Shown here piece by piece: positions 5,197-10,993 of a stretch of 10,993 nucleotides of DNA. Position 1 is the stretch's first letter. Each line of letters starts with the position of its first letter. The translations under genes were made by a program, and so were the position numbers. The notes below the pieces were generated by a model. It did no database searches. It was not told where the DNA came from and saw nothing but the letters and a program-made list of their open reading frames with translations. This DNA comes from Treponema sp. (GTDB taxonomy: Bacteria > Spirochaetota > Spirochaetia > Treponematales > Breznakiellaceae): contig WQXC01000055.1 of NCBI GenBank assembly GCA_009785045.1, positions 1 to 10,993 on the forward strand, given 5' to 3'.

Positions 5197-8154
5197 ATGT
5201 TTCTTAAGCGCCTTTCGATTCTCGGTTTCAAATCTTTTGCAGACCGTACAGAGATTGAATTTAATGATGGTATCACTGCCCTTTTGGGTCCCAATGGCTG
5301 CGGAAAGTCCAATGTTGTGGACGCAGTTAAATGGGTTCTGGGTGAACATGCCATTAGGTCTTTGCGCGCCGAGAAAATGGAAGATGTCATTTTTAGCGGC
5401 ACGGAAACCCGAAAACCGCTGAATGTTGCAGAAGTTGCTTTAAGTATCGCCAATGAGACCGGTCTTCTGCCTATGGATATGCCGGAAATCGAAATAAAGA
5501 GACGGTTGTATCGATCCGGAGAAAGCGAATATTACATCAATGGGGCGCAGGTACGGCTTAAAGATATACGCGAACTTTTTTGGGATACAGGCGTTGGCAA
5601 GACAGCTTATTCCGTGATGGAACAGGGAAAAATCGATCAGATACTTTCGTCAAAGCCGGAAGAACGCCGTTATTTATTCGAAGAAGCGGCCGGCATTACG
5701 CGGTACAGAGAACGCGGCGCAGAAGCGGAGCGCAACCTTGCCAAGACCGAAGAAAATGTGCGCCAGGTTGAGCTAATCCTGAATGAAGTAAAACGATCTC
5801 ACGACAGTTTAAAAACTCAATCTGAAAAAACTTTAAAGTACCGCACTCTTCGCGATGAAATTTTTAACTACGAGCTGGATATTCAACTGCTGCGGTTAAA
5901 ACAATTTAAATACGAAAGAGATGAAAAAAACGAAACATTAAAACGCAGAACAAACGACCGCGACAGAATCCGCTCAGAGATGGAAGCCGAGAATAAAGCG
6001 CTGGAAGCGAACATGGACGAAGTAAACTCCATGGAAGCGCGGCTCGTAGAATTGCAAAAAAATATATACGGGCTTGCACTGGAAAAAAACGCAAGAGAAA
6101 ACGAAATCCGGCTTTTTAACGAGCAGCGCGGTGAAAATAAAATTAAGATTGGACAAAACGAAGAACGTGAAAAACAGACTATCGAAAAAATCACAGAGTT
6201 AAACGCAGACGCTTCCGGGCAGGATGCTATCGTACACGATCTTCGCAAGCAGTGCGAAAGCATAGAAGAAAATATCCGCTCCTTTGAAGAAAATATACAA
6301 CTTACCGCAGGACGCATTAGCGAAAACGAAAAAGAAGCAAAACGCGCCGAAGAAGATATTTTAAATATTGACAAAGAACTTGTAGAGCTGGAAAAAGAAC
6401 TGGCAAAAATAACCGACGACATTGTAGCAGAACTTGACGCTGGTCTTAAAAAAGCAGGTTATTCGGCGGCAGAACGCAGAAACGCCGAAGAAGCGTTACA
6501 CGAAACTCTGGGAAAACTGCGCACATTATTAAGCGGCAGAGAGGCGTTAATCCGTGACTTAATAGCCGCTTCCGGCGATTCCGGCGGCGCAGAAATCAGC
6601 CGCATTACCGATGTTCTATTGGAAGGTTTGGTGGAAGCGTCCGCCGGAGCGGATAAAGCTGTAGAACTTTTTAACAAGTACCGCGAAGCATCGCCGACAT
6701 TCATAGACGAATTCCTGGCCCCTCAGGGAATTATTACAAAAAAGCGTTCACTGGATACGCAAATAAGAAGCGCGAAAGACGGTATCGAAGAACGCCGCCT
6801 GCGGATAAAAACCCTGCACGAAGACAATGTAAACCTTATCGCTAAAATCGATGAATACCGTGTTACTTTGGAAAACATGAAAGTTAACCACGCACAGATG
6901 AATGTTAGAGCGCAGTCTGCGGAAGAACAGGCAAGATTAATCAGACGCGAGCTGTCAGGGCAGGAAAATCTCTTAAAAAATATCCGCGACGAACTTTCGC
7001 TATACCGCAAAAGACTGGAAGACATTGACGGACGCATTGCAGGAGTTCAGACGGATATCGCAGGTATCGAAGAAAAAACATCGGCTTATTCTTCCGAACT
7101 GGAAAAACTGGAAAAAGATATCCGCAAACGAAACGATAACGTTGCCAGCAAAAAAGAAGTAATTAACAAACGAATGACTGAACTTTCCAAAGTGCAGGAA
7201 GCGCTGGAAAAAATTCACCTGGAACTTGTTCAATCAGACATGGAAATAAAAAACATCCAGGAGAATTTCAGAGAAACACATTCCAGGGATTTAATGGAGT
7301 TTGAAGAACGGATTTTCAGCATTACAACACCGCCTGCGCAGTTACGCGAGAAACTAGCCAGCTCCCGCACAAAGATGAAAGAACTTGGTTCAGTAAATCT
7401 TATGGCCCCGGAAGAATATGCAGAAACAAAACAGCGCTACGACTTTTTAAATAACCAGATGAACGATCTGCAGAAAGCGCGTAAAGATCTGGAAGATTTA
7501 ACAGCAGAAATCCGCCAGGAATCTTCGCAGTTGTTCCATGAAACATATAACCGTATAAAAAAGAACTTTCATAATATGTTCAGAAGGCTTTTCGGCGGCG
7601 GCCGCGCAGAACTCCGGCTTTCCGACCCGAACCATGTATTGGAATCCGGCATAGAAATACTTGCCCAGCCGCCAGGAAAAAAACTGGAACATTTAAGCCT
7701 GCTTTCCGGCGGCGAATGTTCAATGACAGCGGTTGCCCTGCTTTTTGCAACATACATGGTAAAGCCCAGCCCGTTCTGCCTGTTGGACGAAATTGACGCC
7801 GCCCTTGACGAACAAAACGTAGGGCGCTTTGTTCATCTTTTACAGGAATTCAGCGACACAAGCCAGTTTATAATCATTACACATAACAAAAAAACCGTAA
7901 CGGGAGCGGGAACACTCCTTGGCGTAACCATGGAAGAATCCGGCGTTACAAAACTCATAGCAGTTCGTATAGAAAACGAAGGTCTTGCTCTTGCAGACGG
8001 ACCTGAACCGCAAAGCGAGCTGTGGGACGCTGACGGCAAGTTCGAAGAAGAAGATGTAACACCAGAAGCAGGCAGACAGCTTCCCAAAGGTGTTAACGAT
8101 CCAAAAAAAGTAACAGAAGCGCAATTAAGACCGATAAGATCGAGGCAAGACTAA
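5197..8154 (+). CDS. smc: Chromosome segregation/condensin ATPase SMC, short form
   Basis: A DNA-organising ABC-type ATPase that normally works as a homodimer with ScpA/ScpB. Head N-half: 'FLKRLSILGFKSFADRT', Walker A GPNGCGKS (31-38, K37) and Q-loop 'MEQGKIDQIL' (Q143). A coiled coil follows (about 165-405), then a non-coiled middle of about 110 residues (409-517), a second coiled coil (518-800), and the head C-half with signature LLSGGE (835-840) and Walker B 'FCLLDEIDAALD' (D864, catalytic E865). At 985 residues it is well below the usual 1,150-1,200. The middle shows none of the Gly-rich or 'ALG' patterns of a classical SMC hinge. The signature is followed by Cys841 where Lys or Arg is usual. 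A 60-residue tail follows the head. The start matches family N-termini but has no clear Shine-Dalgarno. It lies 44 bp after the toxin gene and ends in a strong terminator. Confidence 0.95.
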   Translation: MFLKRLSILGFKSFADRTEIEFNDGITALLGPNGCGKSNVVDAVKWVLGEHAIRSLRAEKMEDVIFSGTETRKPLNVAEVALSIANETGLLPMDMPEIEIKRRLYRSGESEYYINGAQVRLKDIRELFWDTGVGKTAYSVMEQGKIDQILSSKPEERRYLFEEAAGITRYRERGAEAERNLAKTEENVRQVELILNEVKRSHDSLKTQSEKTLKYRTLRDEIFNYELDIQLLRLKQFKYERDEKNETLKRRTNDRDRIRSEMEAENKALEANMDEVNSMEARLVELQKNIYGLALEKNARENEIRLFNEQRGENKIKIGQNEEREKQTIEKITELNADASGQDAIVHDLRKQCESIEENIRSFEENIQLTAGRISENEKEAKRAEEDILNIDKELVELEKELAKITDDIVAELDAGLKKAGYSAAERRNAEEALHETLGKLRTLLSGREALIRDLIAASGDSGGAEISRITDVLLEGLVEASAGADKAVELFNKYREASPTFIDEFLAPQGIITKKRSLDTQIRSAKDGIEERRLRIKTLHEDNVNLIAKIDEYRVTLENMKVNHAQMNVRAQSAEEQARLIRRELSGQENLLKNIRDELSLYRKRLEDIDGRIAGVQTDIAGIEEKTSAYSSELEKLEKDIRKRNDNVASKKEVINKRMTELSKVQEALEKIHLELVQSDMEIKNIQENFRETHSRDLMEFEERIFSITTPPAQLREKLASSRTKMKELGSVNLMAPEEYAETKQRYDFLNNQMNDLQKARKDLEDLTAEIRQESSQLFHETYNRIKKNFHNMFRRLFGGGRAELRLSDPNHVLESGIEILAQPPGKKLEHLSLLSGGECSMTAVALLFATYMVKPSPFCLLDEIDAALDEQNVGRFVHLLQEFSDTSQFIIITHNKKTVTGAGTLLGVTMEESGVTKLIAVRIENEGLALADGPEPQSELWDADGKFEEEDVTPEAGRQLPKGVNDPKKVTEAQLRPIRSRQD

Positions 8155-8155
8155 C

Positions 8156-8187
8156 AAAAAAAGGCTGCCGGGTGGCAGCCTTTTTTT
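8156..8187. terminator. Bidirectional intrinsic terminator between smc and the M48 gene
   Basis: A run of seven A, stem GGCTGCC, loop GGGT, stem GGCAGCC and a run of seven T form a perfect 7-bp GC-rich hairpin flanked on both sides. It starts one base after the smc stop and lies 19 bp beyond the stop of the converging minus-strand protease gene, so it can end transcription from both sides. Confidence 0.95.
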
Positions 8188-8206
8188 ATGCAATGGTAAC
8201 AGTAAA

Positions 8207-9115
8207 TTATCTGGTTGCTGCTGTAAACCGTGCCTGCCTGACAGCGGTATTATTCGCAACAGTATGATTCCTGACTGTCCTTTCTGCGTTTGTTATCCGC
8301 TGAGCCGGTGTCGGGTGTGTCTTTCCAAAACCTGTGCCTGCTGTTTGAGCACTGCTTAATGCCCGGAGCATTTCAACAAGTCCTGTCGGGTTATATCCGG
8401 CGGCAGCCATAAGCGCCATTGCTGTATTGTCAGCCTCAAATTCCTGAGCCTGTGAATAACCGCTGTTAACAAGAGTCTGAACAATTTCGCCGACCGATTC
8501 GTTTAAAACTTCGGTCAACTGGTTAACATTCATTCCGGTCGCAGCTCCAGCAGCCGATGTTCCGGTAATCAAAATAGCCTGGGTAATCCGGCTGGATTTA
8601 ATTGCTTTAATGCTGTGCTGTAATTGAATGTGTGCAACTTCGTGAGCAATTACGCCTGCAAGCGCATCTTCCGACCTTGCTGCGTTAATCAATCCGCGGG
8701 TAATAAAAATATGTCCGCCGGAAGTGGCAAATGCGTTTATTTCATTGCTGTCCAGAATCGCTACGCGATAACCGTTAAAAACATCCGGACGCGGTGAGTT
8801 AATTGTAATAGCCGCGCATATATTATTTAAATACGCAGTTAATGCCGCATTCCCGTTCCAAAGCCTGTATGTGCCAAGAATATTCGCAGCTACTGCCCTG
8901 CCGATATAATACTCCTGTTCGGGAGTAATTTCTTCTGCGGCTGAACCAATTGCTCTGGCAGACTGGCTGATTGCGCTGGCTGTATTCTGATCGATAACTC
9001 CGGTAGCGCCCGCTATTTGTGCGCCAACATCTGCAACTGCAGCAAGCGCTGCGCAGGATGTTAAACCGGTAAAAACAGCTATAACAACAAGTATAATGAG
9101 AACTTTATTTTTCAT
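8207..9115 (-). CDS. M48 family zinc metalloprotease lipoprotein
   Basis: A 302-residue envelope peptidase. Residues 1-21 are a lipoprotein signal with lipobox GLTSC (Cys21). A helical, Ala-rich stretch leads to 'ITPEQEYYIGRAVAANIL', common in BepA/LoiP-like M48 proteins. The core has 'ILDSNEINAFATSGGHIFITRGLI', the zinc motif HEVAH (H158, E159, H162), the third-ligand motif 'EFEAD' (E225 to D229) and 'THPTPAQRI' near the end. Catalytic residues all look intact. No C-terminal TPR block is present, so it resembles the short LoiP type rather than full BepA. Members process or degrade misfolded envelope proteins. It starts one base inside the upstream stop (TAATG), so it is translationally coupled to the SH3-like gene, and it has a GGGAGAT ribosome site. 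The hairpin terminator lies beyond its stop. Confidence 0.92.
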   Translation of the reverse strand: MKNKVLIILVVIAVFTGLTSCAALAAVADVGAQIAGATGVIDQNTASAISQSARAIGSAAEEITPEQEYYIGRAVAANILGTYRLWNGNAALTAYLNNICAAITINSPRPDVFNGYRVAILDSNEINAFATSGGHIFITRGLINAARSEDALAGVIAHEVAHIQLQHSIKAIKSSRITQAILITGTSAAGAATGMNVNQLTEVLNESVGEIVQTLVNSGYSQAQEFEADNTAMALMAAAGYNPTGLVEMLRALSSAQTAGTGFGKTHPTPAQRITNAERTVRNHTVANNTAVRQARFTAATR

Positions 9116-9591
9116 TAGTTATCTCCCATTGATAAACGGCCTTCTTCCAGGAACCGTCTGAGATCTGCCTCGTTTACTGTTATTGTTTCTACCCTGTCAA
9201 CATCGGCATAGTTTAAATTCCTCTGCTGATTCCTGTAGGACTGCTCTACTTCCTGGTTAAATCCCTTTCCGGCTAAAGCTACTTCTCTTGCCGATGCCGT
9301 ACTTGCAGTTCCGGCTACTACCTGCTTTGTGGTAAGATTTGCCGTTGCAGTCCAGCCGGTAACTGAAGTATTCGCTGCGCTTCGTACTTCTACAAATTTA
9401 CCGCTTACCTGAATAACCGTAACGCGGTCACCGTAGTTTAATTTGCCTCTGTTGCTGGCAAAAAACCCTGTGCCCGACTTAAGATCGACGGTTTTTGTCG
9501 CTACATATAAAGTGCCGCCGGCGCGAACCTGCGCTGCCGCAAACCCGGTCACAAATAAAACCAAGCAAAAAACAAACAAAATTTTCTTCAT
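9115..9591 (-). CDS. Secreted SH3b-like domain protein
   Basis: A 158-residue exported protein. I start it at ATG 9591-9589 (MKKILFV...) because GCGAGGT sits seven bases upstream. The ATG five codons earlier (9606) would coincide with the predicted transcription start. Residues 1-20 are a cleavable signal peptide ending AAA-Q. Residues about 25-90 ('GTLYVATKTVDLKSGTGFFA', then 'GKLNYGDRVTVIQVSGKFVEVRS' and 'VTGWTATANLTTK') follow the bacterial SH3 pattern: a strand with x-V-x-L-x-S-G, 'GD-x-V-x-V', 'G-x-F-x-x-V' and 'GW'. The rest is charged and helical with 'NEADLRRFLEEGRL'. SH3b domains often bind peptidoglycan or tether partners. Its coupling to the M48 lipoprotein suggests a joint periplasmic role, perhaps as an accessory of the protease; that is inference. 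Confidence 0.82.
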   Translation of the reverse strand: MKKILFVFCLVLFVTGFAAAQVRAGGTLYVATKTVDLKSGTGFFASNRGKLNYGDRVTVIQVSGKFVEVRSAANTSVTGWTATANLTTKQVVAGTASTASAREVALAGKGFNQEVEQSYRNQQRNLNYADVDRVETITVNEADLRRFLEEGRLSMGDN

Positions 9592-9610
9592 TGTTATACC
9601 TCGCATTAAT

Positions 9611-9639
9611 ATTATATCATTTTGACGTCAAATTATCCA
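9611..9639 (-). promoter_or_regulatory. Extended -10 promoter of the SH3-M48 operon
   Basis: On the minus strand TGATATAAT (9619-9611) is a perfect extended -10 element. TGGATA (9639-9634) lies at a 17-bp spacing as a fair -35. Initiation near 9604 leaves a leader of about 13 nt carrying GCGAGGT before ATG 9591. The TGA of the cyclase stop codon is the TGn of the extended -10, so the promoter is embedded in the end of the upstream gene. Confidence 0.7.
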
Positions 9640-10993
9640 CTCCGCTATCCCAGACTTTTTCGTCCGGCGGAGAAGCCAGGTAGTTTGTACACCTGCCAAG
9701 GTACTTTTTCGCAGCCAAATCATTAGCGTTTTTATTGCAAATTGTCTGGAAGATGTTTTTTGCAGCCAGAAAATCCTTATTTTCGTAGAAACCAAAAGCC
9801 CTTTCCCAGCTTTTAACCATATCCAGCAATTCAGGCGGCGCGTCAGAGGCGATATCCAGAAGTTCATAAAGCCGCAAGGGAGTATTTATACCAACAACCC
9901 TTACTCTGCTTAAAGGGCGCACGATAAATTCACTGCCTATTTGAGAACGAGTATATTCGCTAATCAGAATACCGCCGGTATTGTATTGATCATTTACTCC
10001 TTCCAGTCTGGCTGCCAGGTTAACCGCATTGCCCATAATCGTGTAATCCATCTTGTTCGGAGTACCCATGTTGCCTACAACCATATCTCCGGAATTAATG
10101 CCAAGGCGCGTATACACAGGACATGGATCATTCATGCCGGTGATTTTACCTTTTGCAAGCAGCGCTTCCAATACCTTTTGGTTTACAAGCCCTTTTTCCA
10201 GCGCTTCGCGGTTTATTTCTTTTTCTGCTCTTTTCATCATTACAGCAGAATGGCATGCAAGCGATGCATGGTTTTTCATCTGTATCGGCGCGCCAAAGAA
10301 CGAAACAATTGCGTCGCCAACGTATTTGTCTATCGTTCCCTGATGATCAAGGATGATGTTGCTCATTCTTGTTAAATAAAAATTTAGCAGCTCTACAAGT
10401 TTTGCAGGATCACCCAGCGCTTCCGAGAATGTGGAAAAGGCGCGGACATCCGTAAAAATGGCAGTCATTTCTCTTTTTTCACCGCCAAGTTTTAACTGTG
10501 AAGGATCGTGAATGATCTGCTCAATAACTTTCGGCGACAGATACTGCGAGAAAGCGGATTTAATAAAACGTTTCTGGCTGCCCTCGGTTGCGTAATTATA
10601 AAGGGTTACAGTAACAAAGGAGGCAAGCGTACCTGCAAGATACGTTATCATTGGCACCCACAGACCGCCGAACTGGTAGGCGGCAAAGGAGCCTATGGTA
10701 ATTGCTATAACAACTACAGCCAATCCTCCGACCGACAGCGAAATGCGATGTGAAAACATTGTAAGACATACTATCAAAACAACAACTGCCATAAGAATAA
10801 ACAGGTTTAGCCACATTGTGCTTTCCCTAAGGAAATCACCCTGAAGCATATTATCCAGCATTGTTACGTGACAACCAACCCCGGGATATACCGAAGAAAT
10901 AGGCGTGTTAAAAATATCAAAAAAGCCCTGTCCGTAAACTCCGACAAAAACATAAGTATCTTCAAAATACGACGGCGGCAATATGGGTTTTTC
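9617..10993 (-). CDS. CHASE2-TM-class III adenylate cyclase, 5' end outside window
   Basis: The frame is open to the right edge (458 residues seen, no stop upstream), so the start lies outside; TTG at 10981 is only an internal Leu. Residues 1-57 of the visible part ('FEDTYVFVGVYGQGFFDIFNTP', then 'YPGVGCHVTMLDNMLQGDFLRE') are the end of an extracytoplasmic CHASE2 sensor. Three membrane helices follow (about 62-80, 86-106, 111-131). The cyclase domain has both metal aspartates ('IFTDVRAFS' D182; 'DKYVGDAI' D227), the adenine-selecting Lys223 and 'DYTIMGNAVNLAARLE' with Thr at the second purine site and the transition-state Asn and Arg. This Lys/Thr pair is typical of class IIIb adenylate cyclases, so cAMP is the likely product. 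About 70 C-terminal residues look like one TPR-type helix pair. It ends 25 bp before the SH3-like gene. Confidence 0.92.
   Translation of the reverse strand, partial: EKPILPPSYFEDTYVFVGVYGQGFFDIFNTPISSVYPGVGCHVTMLDNMLQGDFLRESTMWLNLFILMAVVVLIVCLTMFSHRISLSVGGLAVVVIAITIGSFAAYQFGGLWVPMITYLAGTLASFVTVTLYNYATEGSQKRFIKSAFSQYLSPKVIEQIIHDPSQLKLGGEKREMTAIFTDVRAFSTFSEALGDPAKLVELLNFYLTRMSNIILDHQGTIDKYVGDAIVSFFGAPIQMKNHASLACHSAVMMKRAEKEINREALEKGLVNQKVLEALLAKGKITGMNDPCPVYTRLGINSGDMVVGNMGTPNKMDYTIMGNAVNLAARLEGVNDQYNTGGILISEYTRSQIGSEFIVRPLSRVRVVGINTPLRLYELLDIASDAPPELLDMVKSWERAFGFYENKDFLAAKNIFQTICNKNANDLAAKKYLGRCTNYLASPPDEKVWDSGVDNLTSK
9621..9632. promoter_or_regulatory. Perfect palindrome TTTGACGTCAAA in the promoter spacer
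   Basis: A 12-bp perfect palindrome lies between the -35 (9634-9639) and -10 (9611-9616) of the SH3-M48 promoter. It also encodes the last residues of the cyclase. A spacer location is classic for a repressor or a spacer-distorting activator. The core TTGAC/GTCAA is reminiscent of CRP/FNR-type half-sites but without their usual gap. A regulator is only inferred. Confidence 0.4.

Noticed and set aside
4959..5453. Minus-strand open frame spanning the toxin gene end and smc start
   Set aside because: It is antisense to two well-supported genes, with no start signal and no recognisable fold.
5883..6422. Long minus-strand open frame (179 codons) opposite smc
   Set aside because: It is Ser/Phe-rich, the mirror of the Glu/Lys-rich coiled coil. 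It has no ribosome site or recognisable domain and overlaps an unambiguous gene.
8860..8876. Second sigma-54-like sequence TTGGCACATACAGGCTT on the minus strand
   Set aside because: It lies inside the M48 coding region and its GC is one base off the required -12 spacing, so it is probably a chance match.
9592..9606. Earlier ATG of the SH3-like gene adding MRGIT
   Set aside because: It coincides with the predicted transcription start of the extended -10 promoter. The later ATG has the ribosome site and gives a standard signal peptide.
9941..10375. Plus-strand open frame (144 codons) opposite the cyclase domain
   Set aside because: It is antisense to the conserved catalytic core and its composition reflects the complementary strand. 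No promoter or ribosome site was seen.

Overview
The window looks like a chromosomal segment of a spirochaete, most likely a Treponema-like member of the Treponemataceae. This is an inference from gene content and style: lipoproteins with relaxed lipoboxes, a shortened SMC, a CHASE2-type cyclase and a GHKL-HDOD signalling protein. I could run no database search. Base composition is moderately AT-rich. The window is densely coded, with no gene-free stretch longer than about 290 bases and no rRNA, tRNA, CRISPR or insertion sequence that I could recognise.

Layout. (1) 1-1709, minus strand: a family-1 ABC solute-binding lipoprotein, followed 15 bp downstream by a LEA-type-2 (WHy-like) lipoprotein that runs off the left edge. 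(2) 1764-1820: three tandem 19-bp palindromic units at the 3' end of the next gene, with paired compensatory changes. (3) 1804-2649, minus: a group-2 (RpoS/RpoD-like) sigma-70 factor, preceded by a near-perfect sigma-54 (-24/-12) promoter and, further upstream, a 17-bp dyad placed where an RpoN activator would bind. (4) 2938-4434, plus, divergent: a protein joining a GHKL ATPase-like domain to an HDOD domain. (5) 4531-5152, plus: a Phd/YefM-RelE/ParE type toxin-antitoxin pair with its own promoter and operator-like dyad, more AT-rich than its neighbours. (6) 5197-8154, plus: SMC, unusually short and without a recognisable hinge, closed by a strong hairpin terminator that also serves the converging operon. 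(7) 8207-10993, minus: a CHASE2-TM-adenylate cyclase (5' end off the right edge), then an SH3b-like secreted protein and an M48 zinc-protease lipoprotein. The last two have their own extended -10 promoter and are translationally coupled.

How it works together. The most interesting unit is the sigma-factor locus at 1760-4434. An alternative sigma gene appears to be switched on by RpoN and its activator, which is the logic of the RpoN-RpoS cascade known in Borrelia. It sits back-to-back with an ATPase/HDOD regulator that could sense or modulate the same pathway. The remaining genes are envelope and housekeeping functions: solute uptake, envelope proteolysis, cAMP signalling and chromosome organisation.
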